From positions 1 to 25,247 of the forward strand of contig CAMXLV010000014.1 in the NCBI GenBank assembly GCA_947244675.1: a DNA stretch of 25,247 nucleotides, given 5' to 3'. The stretch is from an uncultured Clostridium sp. (lineage in GTDB: Bacteria > Bacillota_A > Clostridia > TANB77 > CAG-508). The notes under the pieces were generated by a model, which had not been told where the DNA came from, searched no databases, and saw only the letters and a program-made list of their open reading frames with translations. This document shows positions 1 to 8,066 of this stretch, in pieces. The translations under genes were made by a program, and so were the position numbers. The first letter of the stretch is position 1. Each line of letters opens with the position of its first letter.

Positions 1-124
1 CTGTTAATGCTGCTATTGTTACTCCTGCCAATATTAATAAAATGATGATAGTTATTACTAATACAATTAAAGTTATTCCCTTGTTTTGTTTTTTACTTGT
101 TCTTAACTTTGTTATACTTTTCAC
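1..124 (-). CDS. Prepilin-like secreted protein, N-terminal part only
   Basis: The first 41 codons of a gene that runs off the left edge. The start is GTG at 124, because the nearby ATG at 129 meets TGA two codons later. An AAGGAGGAG ribosome binding site (133-141) stands 8 nt upstream. The product begins with a short basic stretch (KSITKLRTSKKQNKG), then GITLIVLVITIIILLILAG and continues hydrophobic. That is a prepilin/pseudopilin-type leader: positive charges, glycine before the cleavage site, hydrophobic helix. The same leader heads the BspA-like protein at 18981-20831 and, more loosely, the protein at 9038-10787. The mature domain lies outside the window, so function is unknown; a surface or pseudopilus-exported protein is likely by analogy. 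Confidence 0.75.
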   Translation of the reverse strand, partial: MKSITKLRTSKKQNKGITLIVLVITIIILLILAGVTIAALT

Positions 125-220
125 TTCATCTACTCCTCCTTGGTTTTTCTCTGTTTTTTGCTATGCATTTTTTTCTTATTATTTCCATTTCTTCAAAATA
201 ATAGTAATTGTTACTAAGTT

Positions 221-249
221 AGTATAACAATAATTTGATATTCTGTTAA
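221..249 (-). promoter_or_regulatory. Sigma-A promoter of the prepilin-like gene
   Basis: On the minus strand TTAACA (249-244) and TATACT (226-221) are separated by exactly 17 nt. Transcription would start near 214, leaving a leader of about 90 nt before the GTG at 124. Assigned from consensus match only. Confidence 0.7.
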
Positions 250-304
250 CAAGTTTTTCCATAATTTAAAAGTCTGTATCTTTGTGTCCTTATATTATTA
301 CTAT

Positions 305-2939
305 TTAATCTTGCCAAGCAACTTTAGAAGACTTTACCATTTTTGTTTTTGTGGCATTCACTTTTTTTTGTAACTCCATAATTGGAATTGGAAGTAATGA
401 AATGATAATTGTAATTAACCATTGTGTTTGGTTTAAAGGAGTCAATTTAAAAATTTCGGCAAAAGCTGGTATTAATACAACCATTACTTGTATTATACTA
501 CCTAAAATAAAACTACCTATTAAAAATTTATTCTTCAAAATACCACTCTTCCAAATAGATTGTTCACTTTTTATATTGAAACTGTGAACAAGTTCTAATA
601 ATCCCATAGAAAGAAATGCCATTGTTCTTCCTACTTCTAATCCATAAAATCGATTTCCTAGACTAAAACTAACTAGTGTAAGCATTCCAATCATAATACC
701 TTCTACTACGATTTTATTCCATAAACCATCAGCAAAAATTCCTTTTTTGCTACTTATTGGCTTTCGATTCATAATTTCTTTCTCTGTTGGCTCTAATCCT
801 AAACTAATTGCTGGTAAAGAATCGGTAACTAAATTAATCCATAAAAGTTGAATAGCAAGCAATGGTGACTTTAGTCCTAATACTAACCCCATAAATATAG
901 TTACAATTTCACCTATATTTGTTGCTATTAAAAAATGAATGGCTTTTTTAATATTATCATATATAGTTCTTCCTTGTTTTACTGCTTCTACAATGGTTAC
1001 AAAATTGTCATCTGCTAAAACCATATCTGCTGCATTTTTAGCCACATCTGTACCATTTTTCCCCATCGCAATTCCAATATCTGCTTTTTTCAAAGCAGGA
1101 CTATCATTTACACCATCTCCTGTCATAGCAACTACAGCACCTGTTTTTTGCCATGCTTCTACAATTCTTACTTTATGTTCTGGTGTAACTCTTGCAAATA
1201 CTGAATATTCACGGATTGTTTTTTCCAATTCTTTTTGTGAAATCTTATCTAAATCTTGTGCAGTAATTGCTTTATCCTTATCTCCTAAAATACTTAGATC
1301 TTTTGCTATTGCTTTAGCAGTTGCTATATGATCACCTGTTATCATTACTGTTTTAATTCCTGCTCTTCTACATGTTTTTACAGCCTCTTTTACACCTTCT
1401 CTTGGAGGATCCATCATTCCTATTAATCCAACAAAAATCAAATTATTTTCAATGGTATTACTATCTATTTTTTGTGGCAAAAAGTCTAAATCTTTATAAC
1501 TAACAGCAATTACTCTTAATGCCTTTTGTGCCATTTTATCATTTTCTTTTTGTATTTCCTTTTTTTCTAAGTTAATCGTTTGGTTTAATCCTTTTGTAAT
1601 TTGCTTTTGGCATCTATCTAAAAGAACATCTGGCGCTCCTTTTGTAATAACTCGATAACGATTTCCTATTTTATGAATAGTTGTCATCATTTTTCTGTTA
1701 GAATCAAATGGAATTTCATTAATTTTTGGCATTTTGCTATATAATTCATTTTTATCCATTTGGAGATTTTGTCCTTGGTTAATAAGTGCTACTTCTGTAG
1801 GTTCTCCTTTTACTTCTATTTTTCCTTCTTGCTTTATCACATCACAATCTGTACACATACAACTAAGCTCAGTTGCAAAATTTATATCACTACTCTTTAT
1901 TTCTACTACTTTCATTTTATTTTGTGTTAGTGTTCCTGTTTTATCAGAACAAATAACTGACGAACTTCCTAATGTTTCAACTGCTGGTAATTTTCTAATT
2001 ATGCTATTTTTCTTTGCCATTTTGGTAACACCAATAGATAGCATAATAGTTACAATTGCTGGTAACCCCTCTGGTATGGCAGCTACTGCTAATCCTACTG
2101 ATGTCATGAACATTTCAATTGGATCAATGTTTTTAATTAATCCAATAACAAAAATAATAAAACAAATTACCAGACAAACCATTCCTAATATTTTTCCTAC
2201 TTGCTCCAACTTTTTTTGAATTGGTGTTTTAGGTGCTTCATTTTCAATTATCATATTGGCTATTTTGCCTACTTTAGTTTCCATTCCTATTTCTGTTACA
2301 ATTGCCTTTCCATGTCCACTTACTACCATACTTGCCATAAATGCCATATTACTCATATCACCGAATAGGAATATTGGGTTTGCAAATTTTATCAGCTTCT
2401 TTTAAAACTGCTTCTGTTTCCCCTGTTAAACTTGATTCTTCTATTTTTAAATGAAAACTCTCTATTATTCTACAATCTGCTGGCACACAATTTCCTGCTT
2501 CTAAAATAACAATATCTCCCTTTACAATTTCTTCTGCATTAATTTCATTTATTTTTCCCTCTCTTATCACTTTTGCCTTTGGTGGTGTCATTGACTGTAA
2601 TGCCTCAATAGATTTTTCTGCCTTAGCTTCTTGTATCACTCCCATAATAGCATTTAGCACAACAATTGCAATAATAATTATGGCATCCATATAGTCATTT
2701 TCTCCTTGTAAATTAGAAACCACTACTGATACAATCGAAGCAATAATTAAAATAATAATCATAAAATCGTTAAACTGTTTGATAAATCTCATCATCAAAC
2801 TCTCTTTAGGCTTGTCCCTTAGCTTATTTTTTCCATCTTTTGCTTGTCTCTTTTTTACTTCCTCTTGACTTAAACCATGTTTTAAATCTGTCTTTAGTTT
2901 CCTTAAGACTTCTTCTTTTCTCAATGTTTCCCACATCAT
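305..2939 (-). CDS. P-type (P2A) calcium-transporting ATPase, read through one +1 frameshift
   Basis: A cation pump of the SERCA/PMR1-like P2A family, probably exporting Ca2+. The joined protein is 877 residues, normal for the family. The actuator TGE loop is at 172-174, the PEGLPA ion-binding helix at about 289-294, the phosphorylation motif DKTGT at about 332-336; a KGAPD nucleotide-binding motif, an MTGDGVNDSPALK hinge and four C-terminal membrane helices follow. The frame is interrupted after codon 192. The minus strand reads ATT CGG TGA, so frame 0 stops immediately after an in-frame CGG. Skipping the C at 2363 gives ATT GGT GAT ATG, restoring the family-typical stretch IPIGDMSNMAFM. The start is ATG 2939 with AAAGGAGAG upstream; a second ATG follows at once. 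The gene is monocistronic. Alternative: a pseudogene or sequence error, made unlikely by the five identical events elsewhere in the window. Confidence 0.9.
2361..2363 (-). other. In-frame CGG, +1 frameshift site 1 (Ca2+ ATPase)
   Basis: The minus strand reads ATT-C-GGT-GAT. Frame 0 is CGG then TGA. Dropping the C puts Gly193 in place and joins the two halves. The following base makes the four-base word CGGT. Confidence 0.85.
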
Positions 2940-3023
2940 TTCACTTCTCTCCTTTGTGCTTTTTTATCATTGTATGTGGCTTGTACTTAATTTATTCCTA
3001 TAACTTTCTTACCTATGGAGGGA

Positions 3024-3130
3024 GTTTGTGCCTGTCCCAAGTTCTCCCTTTTCTTGGTACTTTGTGTCTGTCCTAACTCAACTCTTTCCTTTTTTGGGGA
3101 TACTTTGTGCCTGTCCCAACTTCTCCCCCC
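3024..3130. repeat. Degenerate tandem repeat with GGGACAGGCACAAA core
   Basis: Three imperfect copies lie between the divergent ATPase and HD-GYP genes. TTTGTGCCTGTCCC or a close variant begins at 3025, 3061 (with two substitutions) and 3104, so spacings are 36 and 43 nt. Read on the minus strand the core is GGGACAGGCACAAA. Similar GGGAC/GTCCC words end the palindromic elements at 6290, 20959 and 25202. Such words are typical of REP-like intergenic repeats. No coding potential is evident. Confidence 0.6.
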
Positions 3131-3156
3131 CTTCTCCAAGTTCCACTTTTTACCTC

Positions 3157-3185
3157 TTGCACTTTTTTTTCTTTCATGCTATGAT
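3157..3185 (+). promoter_or_regulatory. Sigma-A promoter of the HD-GYP gene
   Basis: TTGCAC (3157-3162), a 17-nt spacer, then TATGAT (3180-3185). The gene's ATG is at 3224. Downstream of the promoter the ribosome binding site is duplicated: AAAGGAGAAC at 3201-3210 and AAAGGAGAAT at 3211-3220. Confidence 0.7.
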
Positions 3186-3223
3186 ATGATAAGAAAAAAC
3201 AAAGGAGAACAAAGGAGAATGTC

Positions 3224-4156
3224 ATGAGTTTTGAATTTAACTTTTATGATAAAACAAATCTAAAGTCTTATAACTTAAATGACAGTATGAGATATCAACT
3301 CAATATGCTAGATCGATTAGATGTTTTTACAAGAAAACACTGTGAAAACGTTGCTAGTTTAACTTGCAGACTCTGTGAATATCTTCATTGTAATACAGGT
3401 TTTACAGAGTATTGCACTATTTGTGCTTATTTACATGATATTGGGAAACAATTTATTCCTCCCGCTGTTCTACAAAAACCTGGTAAATTAACAAATGAAG
3501 AATATGATATCATAAAAACACATACCACTTTAGGTTATAATTTATGTATGAAAGACTTAAAACTTCGTCCTTATGCTGCAGGAGCTTACTATCATCATGA
3601 AGCATTAAATGGTACAGGCTACCCACAAGGATTAACCAAAAAAGACATTCCATATGAGGCTCAAATTATTCGTGTTGCTGATGAATATGACGCTATTGTT
3701 AGTAAAAGACAATATAAATCTCATATTGGCATATCAGATACCCTAAAAATATTAATTGAAAATGCAACACCAAATGAAAATCAAAAAGAAACTATGCCAA
3801 AAGAAATTGCTCGTTATGGAAAGAACAATCCAGTTATTGTAAGAACTCTATTTAAAGTCGTTATTGATGACATTGAATACGAAATTGCTTGTACTCAAAG
3901 CTATGTAAATGAATTGCAAGACGAATTAAAAAGATTTGAGCAAATAAAAAAATATAAAGAAAAAATGGAAAATGCCAAAAAAGAAAAAGATAAAAATTAC
4001 TATCTTGAAGGTATTAAAATGTTACTCAAAAACAATGAAACACTAGAAAACTATCTTTCTATTTATGAAGAATATAAAAAAGCCTTTGAAACAAGAAAAT
4101 CTATTATTGATACTCTTTATCAAGAAATAAAAATCATAAAAAAATTAAAAGTTTAA
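3224..4156 (+). CDS. HD-GYP domain protein, putative cyclic-di-GMP phosphodiesterase
   Basis: A 310-residue protein with an HD-GYP domain at about 25-170. His39, the HD pair at 71-72 (LHDIGK), His100, HHE at 124-126, the GTGYP signature at 130-134 and Asp153 (RVADEYDAI) are all visible, so the metal site looks complete. The family hydrolyses c-di-GMP, usually to control motility, biofilm or surface proteins. No receiver or sensor domain precedes it. The rest (about 215-310) is a charged, coiled-coil-like helix rich in Lys and Glu. There is no signal peptide, so it is cytoplasmic. This is the only plus-strand gene; it has its own promoter and a 3' terminator. The second of two tandem ribosome binding sites sets the ATG at 3224. 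A role beyond the family function is not evident. Confidence 0.85.
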   Translation: MSFEFNFYDKTNLKSYNLNDSMRYQLNMLDRLDVFTRKHCENVASLTCRLCEYLHCNTGFTEYCTICAYLHDIGKQFIPPAVLQKPGKLTNEEYDIIKTHTTLGYNLCMKDLKLRPYAAGAYYHHEALNGTGYPQGLTKKDIPYEAQIIRVADEYDAIVSKRQYKSHIGISDTLKILIENATPNENQKETMPKEIARYGKNNPVIVRTLFKVVIDDIEYEIACTQSYVNELQDELKRFEQIKKYKEKMENAKKEKDKNYYLEGIKMLLKNNETLENYLSIYEEYKKAFETRKSIIDTLYQEIKIIKKLKV

Positions 4157-4205
4157 AATAAGTCCTATTATGAATTTTTTTCATCAATAGGACTTATTTT
4201 TTTAT
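4156..4205. terminator. Bidirectional terminator between HD-GYP gene and mazF
   Basis: A 14-bp perfect stem, AAATAAGTCCTATT (4156-4169) with AATAGGACTTATTT (4186-4199), around a 16-nt loop. It is followed by T on the plus strand and preceded by A-rich sequence that gives U on the other. It serves both converging genes. Confidence 0.9.
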
Positions 4206-4552
4206 TCATCTAATCCAAAGCTTACTCCTAAAGCATTGTTCACTTTATCTATAATTTTTTCATCATCAATATGACCAATTCTTTCTTTTAATCTGCTTTT
4301 ATCTATTGTTCTTATTTGTTCTGCTAATACTACTGAGTTACTTTTTAATCCACAAGAACTAGAATCAATTTCAATATGTGTTGGTAATTTATTTTTTCCT
4401 GTTTGAGAAGTTATAGCTGCTGCAATTACAGTTGGACTATATTTATTCCCTAGATCATTTTGTATAATAAGAACTGGTCTAATCCCTCCTTGCTCTGAGC
4501 CAACTACTGGACTTAAATCTGCATAAAACATATCTCCTCTTTTGATTTGCAT
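4202..4552 (-). CDS. mazF: MazF/EndoA-family mRNA interferase
   Basis: A 117-residue toxin endoribonuclease of the MazF/PemK family, matching the usual length (about 116). Conserved [20 protein letters not shown], Arg25 in GGIRPVLI and Thr48 in AAITSQTG correspond to the known active-site positions of the Bacillus enzyme. The start is ATG 4552 with GGGAG 8 nt upstream. An upstream TTG extension (to 4615) has no ribosome binding site and does not match the family. No mazE antitoxin is adjacent; the upstream gene is gerS-like with an 81-nt gap. Whether the antitoxin is encoded elsewhere cannot be seen. Confidence 0.9.
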   Translation of the reverse strand: MQIKRGDMFYADLSPVVGSEQGGIRPVLIIQNDLGNKYSPTVIAAAITSQTGKNKLPTHIEIDSSSCGLKSNSVVLAEQIRTIDKSRLKERIGHIDDEKIIDKVNNALGVSFGLDE

Positions 4553-4633
4553 ATTCTTCACTCCCAATATTAGTGTATTGTCAAGTATATTCCATGCTAT
4601 TTTAAATATCAGCAAAAGTAAATCATGTTTTTG

Positions 4634-5239
4634 TTAAAAACAATTGATATTTACTTCATTATATAATATGTAAATTCTTGTATTTTTGTTCTTTTCCTCT
4701 ATTTCTAATCTTATTGGATTTCCTGTCTTTTTATCTATCCATAATATCTTTTCTTCTCGCTCATTTTCTGTTTTCATACTAATTTGATCATTCATTTCTT
4801 TCCAACTTGCTTTTTCATCTTGCTTATAATCTTCTATCAAACCAATCAAGTCCATACTATTGCTACTTATTCCTTCATAATTTTCAAAAATCGTTATTAA
4901 GTTTAAGTTTGTATTTTCCAGTGTCAATTGATTTTCATCACGCACTATCTTCACTCCTGCAATATTGCTTGGTTCTAGCACTTCTTGTTCTAATATCTTT
5001 TGACCTTTATACTGTTGTTTTATCCTATATTGATTTTTGTTTTTACTACTTTCCACTTCTACTTTTATTGTTGCTTCATAAGAACTAATACTTAAAATAT
5101 AATCTACAATTTCTTGACTAGTAGTATTATTTCCAATTTTCAAATTTTTAGCCGTTTTTGTATGAAAAAACATAAAAAAAATAATAATTCCTATTAAAAT
5201 AATAGCCAATACAGCAATCCACAAATTTCTTTTCTTCAA
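4634..5239 (-). CDS. GerS-like membrane-anchored germination protein
   Basis: A 201-residue protein with an N-terminal membrane segment (about 5-25) and an extracytoplasmic LolA-like beta domain, as in clostridial GerS. Supporting stretches are SSYEATIKVEVESSKNKNQY, EPSNIAGVKI and WIDKKTGNPIRLEIEEKNKN near the C-terminus. GerS of C. difficile is a lipoprotein needed for cortex hydrolysis at germination; this one has no lipobox cysteine and would be anchored by its helix. The start is TTG 5239, preceded by GGGGGAA. The in-frame ATG at 5275 lies in the loop of a terminator and has no binding site. From memory, C. difficile gerS is followed by alr2 and then mazEF; here mazF follows directly. Family assignment is by pattern, not search. 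Confidence 0.65.
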   Translation of the reverse strand: MKKRNLWIAVLAIILIGIIIFFMFFHTKTAKNLKIGNNTTSQEIVDYILSISSYEATIKVEVESSKNKNQYRIKQQYKGQKILEQEVLEPSNIAGVKIVRDENQLTLENTNLNLITIFENYEGISSNSMDLIGLIEDYKQDEKASWKEMNDQISMKTENEREEKILWIDKKTGNPIRLEIEEKNKNTRIYILYNEVNINCF

Positions 5240-5251
5240 AATAATTCCCCC

Positions 5252-5282
5252 TATTAAAAAAAGTAGATATTTCATCTACTTT
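5252..5282 (-). terminator. Terminator of the minD-minE-rodA-dusB operon
   Basis: On the minus strand AAAGTAGAT (5282-5274), a 5-nt loop, ATCTACTTT (5268-5260), then further T. It sits 10 nt after the dusB stop codon. The stem is AT-rich, so strength is uncertain. Confidence 0.7.
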
Positions 5283-5291
5283 CATTGTATT

Positions 5292-6265
5292 TTATAGGGT
5301 TTCAAAATATTCTTCTATTTCCTTAAGTAACATTTCCTTCGTTTCTATTTGATTTATCAAACTTCTAAATTCACTTGAATTTCTCAAATTTTTAGTATAC
5401 CATGCTATATGTTTTCTCAATTCTTTTATGGCTATTTCTCCTTTTTCTTCAACAGCTAATTCTATATGTTTTTTCATAATCTCTAACTTTTCTTGCAAAG
5501 AAGGTTCTTTTTTCTTTTCACCTGTTCTTAAAAAATATGATATTTTTTCAAAAATCCAAGGATTACCAAAGCTCCCTCTCCCAATCATAATACCGGTCTA
5601 CTCCTGTTTCTTCAAACATTTGCAAAGCAGTTTCTTCATCTACTACATCCCCATTTCCTATCACAGGAATATTTACAGATTGTTTTACTTGTTTTATGAT
5701 TTCCCAATTAGCTTTTCCTGCATAAAATTCACTTCTCGTTCTGCCATGTAGAGTAATAGCAGAAATACCAACTTCTTCTGCCATTTTAGCTATTTCTACT
5801 GCTACAATATGATCTTTGTCCCATCCGCATTCTAAATTTTAATGTAACTGGTACACTCGCATTTTTCTTAACAGCTATCATCACTTTTTTTGCTTGTTCT
5901 AAATCTAATAAAAGTCTACTTCCATCTCCATTTTTGACTACTTTAGGAGCTGGACATCCCATATTAATATCTACGATATCTGCCATTTTACTAACAAATT
6001 TTGCTGCATATCCCATCGTTTCTTCATCGCTACCAAAAATTTGCATACTAATAGGACGTTTTTCTCCTTTCGTATTTAATAATCGCCTCGTTTTTTGATC
6101 ATTATGGAAAATAGCTTTTGAACTAGCCATTTCAGTAGCTACCATTCCAGGTCCAAATTCTTTGCAAATCATACGAAAAGGCTGGTTCGTTACGCCAGCC
6201 ATAGGAGCTAAAATTAAATTATTTTCTAATTCTACATTTCCTATTTTTAATTTTTGTAAATACAT
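5292..6265 (-). CDS. dusB: tRNA-dihydrouridine synthase, read through two +1 frameshifts
   Basis: An FMN enzyme that reduces uridine to dihydrouridine in tRNA. Three overlapping frames join into a 323-residue protein, family-typical. Seen in order: APMAGVTNQPFR (FMN site), INMGCPAPKVVKNGDGS with the catalytic Cys, VTLKFRMGW, ITLHGRTR, IPVIGNGDV and GIMIGRGSFGNPWIF, then a helical C-terminal domain. Break 1 reads ATG CGG ATG GGA; skipping C5827 gives ATG GGA TGG GAC, the invariant glycine-tryptophan of the family (Gly147). Break 2 reads GAC CGG TAT; skipping C5595 gives GAC GGT ATT ATG, restoring the invariant glycine of D-G-x-M-I-G-R (Gly224). All other motifs are intact, which argues against decay. 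The start is ATG 6265 with ATAGGAGAT. It is the last gene of the min-rodA operon, 76 nt after rodA across a repeat element. Confidence 0.92.
5593..5595 (-). other. In-frame CGG, +1 frameshift site 3 (dusB, second)
   Basis: The minus strand reads GAC-C-GGT-ATT-ATG. The restored residue is the invariant glycine (224) of the D-G-x-M-I-G-R motif. Four-base word CGGT. Frame 0 ends nine codons later at TAA. An AGGAG word lies about 6 nt upstream here but not at the other sites. Confidence 0.88.
5825..5827 (-). other. In-frame CGG, +1 frameshift site 2 (dusB, first)
   Basis: The minus strand reads ATG-C-GGA-TGG-GAC. The restored residue is Gly147 of the conserved K-x-R-x-G-W motif. Four-base word CGGA. 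Confidence 0.88.
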
Positions 6266-6289
6266 TTCTATCTCCTATCATTTTTAAAA

Positions 6290-6335
6290 GGGTGTCCCTA
6301 AATCCCTTTTAACAGGGATTTAAAGAACGTCCCCC
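6290..6335. repeat. Interspersed palindromic element, copy A
   Basis: GGGTGTCCCTAAATCCC, a short centre, then GGGATTTAAAGAACGTCCCCC. AAATCCC pairs with GGGATTT as a small hairpin, flanked by TGTCCC and ACGTCCCC. On the minus strand it starts 6 nt after the rodA stop codon. Copies B (20959-21004) and C (25202-25246, opposite orientation, diverged) belong to the same family. Confidence 0.75.
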
Positions 6336-6341
6336 TTTCCC

Positions 6342-7449
6342 TTATTTCACAAATATTGTTTTTTGCCTCTTGCTACTAATATTTAGTAATAACCCTATAC
6401 AGATAAAATTAGTGATTAGTGAACTTCCTCCATAACTGATGAATGGCAAAGGTACTCCTGTAATTGGTAATAACCCCATCACCATACCAATATTTTCTAT
6501 CATATGAAATACAAATATTCCTGTTATTCCAGAGGCAATTAGTGATCCTTTATCATCTTTAGCTGTTTTAGCAACATATAAACATTTTGTAATTAAGACT
6601 ACATACAAAATGATAACCGTTCCAGCTACAATAAATCCCATTTCTTCTCCAATAACAGCATAAATAAAGTCTGTTGTTTTAGGATATAAAAATCCTAATT
6701 GTGTTTGATTTCCTTTAAATAGTCCCATTCCAGTTAATCCTCCTGCTCCAATAGCAAGCTTTGATTGAATAATGTTATATCCTGCTCCACGAGGATCTGA
6801 TTCTGGTGATAAAAAAATGTCTATTCTTTGTTTTGCATGGTCTGGTAAAATAAAATGATAAATCAGTGGTACTGATACTACAACTAAAATAATGGTTCCA
6901 AATATATATTTTTTGTTGATTCCTGCTGTTATTAACATGAAAATTGCTGCTACTAAAAAGGCTGCTGCTGTTCCATAATCTGGCTGTTTAATAATTAGAA
7001 GAATGGGAAGTGCTAAAATAGCTAATACTATTAAAAGCTTTAATGGTTTATTAATATTATTCTTTCCTCTTGCTTGTATTTTTGTAATACTATAAGTCAA
7101 AAATAAAATAACAAATATTTTGGCAAATTCTCCTGGTTGAAGTGAAAAAAATCCAATATCAAACCAACTTCTTGCTCCATTAATTGGTGCTGTAAATAAT
7201 ACACCAATTAATAATAAAATGAATGCTCCATAAAATATTGGCGACATTTTTTCAATTGCTTCATAATCAATTAGCATAACAATAACTCCTATGATTAAGC
7301 TAACTACTAACCATATGCATTGTTTGTTAAAATCATCATATTCTGTTTCCTGCGTCGCAGAAAACAAAGCAACTAACCCTATGATACAAAGGATAATTGC
7401 AATAATTCCGTATACTCCATTCTATGTTTTTTAACTCTCTTTTTCTCAT
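6342..7449 (-). CDS. rodA: RodA-type peptidoglycan glycosyltransferase, read through an early +1 frameshift
   Basis: A SEDS-family polymerase that makes peptidoglycan for cell elongation; many membrane helices. The joined protein is 368 residues. RodA-type features include KQPDYGTA, the SPESDPRGAGYNIIQSKLAIG region, FLYPKTTDFIYAVIGEEMGF and the C-terminal PFISYGGSS. The frame breaks after only 13 codons (MRKRELKNIEWSI). The minus strand reads ATA CGG AAT; skipping C7410 gives ATA GGA ATT ATT, which continues the first membrane helix into FSATQETEYDDFNKQ. Without the shift only a peptide of about 30 residues is made. An internal ATG start at 7367 would lack most of helix 1. The start is ATG 7449, 19 nt behind minE; its binding site (AAAAAGAG) is weak, fitting translational coupling. 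Confidence 0.9.
7408..7410 (-). other. In-frame CGG, +1 frameshift site 4 (rodA)
   Basis: The minus strand reads ATA-C-GGA-ATT-ATT, codon 14 of rodA. Four-base word CGGA. Skipping the C restores transmembrane helix 1. Confidence 0.85.
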
Positions 7450-7468
7450 TAAATCACTCTTTTTCTTA

Positions 7469-8041
7469 CTAATTTTCTGATTTAAGTTCTTCCTTCGTCT
7501 CTTCTTTTTCTTCTTCCTTTTTTTCTTCTTGTTCTACTATCTTGTCCTCTTCTTTTATTGGATTCTCTTTTTTATCTTCCTTATTCTCTTTCTTTTCTTT
7601 TTCTATCTGTTCTTCTGCTTTTTTTGGCTCTTCTTGCTTTTCTACTTCTTTTTCCTTATTTTCTCCCATTTCTACTGTTTCTTCAATTTCTTCATTTCCT
7701 TCAATTTTAATTGTTTTTTCTTCCTTTTGTCCTTTTACTTCTTCATTTTTGATATTGATAATTGGGATATTTGCATATAAGGCTGGTGCTCCATTTGTTC
7801 CATCCTCATTTTCTTTATTGGTAAGTCTTACATCAATAGCACTTTCATCTACTTCAATATATTTTTTGATGACTTCAATAATTTCTTGTTTCATTAACTC
7901 TAAGAAATCTGCTGATACATTTGCTCTGTCTTGCATCAAAACTAGATGTAACCTTTCCTTGGCTACTTCTCTGGAGTTGTTTGTTTTTTTCTCTTCTTTT
8001 TTATTAACTTTTTTGAAAAGTTTTTTTATGTTTTCAAACAT
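7469..8041 (-). CDS. minE: MinE cell-division topology factor with a long Glu/Lys tail
   Basis: MinE activates MinD ATPase and restricts the division inhibitor at the cell poles. Residues 1-98 match MinE: basic N-terminal segment, AKERLHLVLMQDRANVSADF (MinD-binding helix region), then the dimerisation domain with EIIEVIKKYIEVDE and ALYANIPIINI. Normal MinE is about 90 residues; this protein has 190. The extra C-terminal 90 are almost only Glu and Lys with a few Asn, Gln and Pro, predicted disordered. Codon use in the tail resembles the rest, with no sign of a frameshift. GGAGG precedes the ATG at 8041; minD ends 25 nt upstream. The tail's function is unknown. Confidence 0.88.
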   Translation of the reverse strand: MFENIKKLFKKVNKKEEKKTNNSREVAKERLHLVLMQDRANVSADFLELMKQEIIEVIKKYIEVDESAIDVRLTNKENEDGTNGAPALYANIPIINIKNEEVKGQKEEKTIKIEGNEEIEETVEMGENKEKEVEKQEEPKKAEEQIEKEKKENKEDKKENPIKEEDKIVEQEEKKEEEKEETKEELKSEN

Positions 8042-8066
8042 TATCTTTATTTACCTCCAAATTGCT

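Noticed and set aside
42..227. 61-residue plus-strand ORF
   Set aside because: It is antisense to the prepilin-like leader and its promoter; no ribosome binding site, hydrophobic only because it mirrors the opposite strand.
3015..3227. 70-codon plus-strand ORF through the tandem repeats
   Set aside because: Its translation consists of the repeat units (CLSQ-like) and it ends inside the start of the HD-GYP gene; intergenic repeat is the simpler reading.
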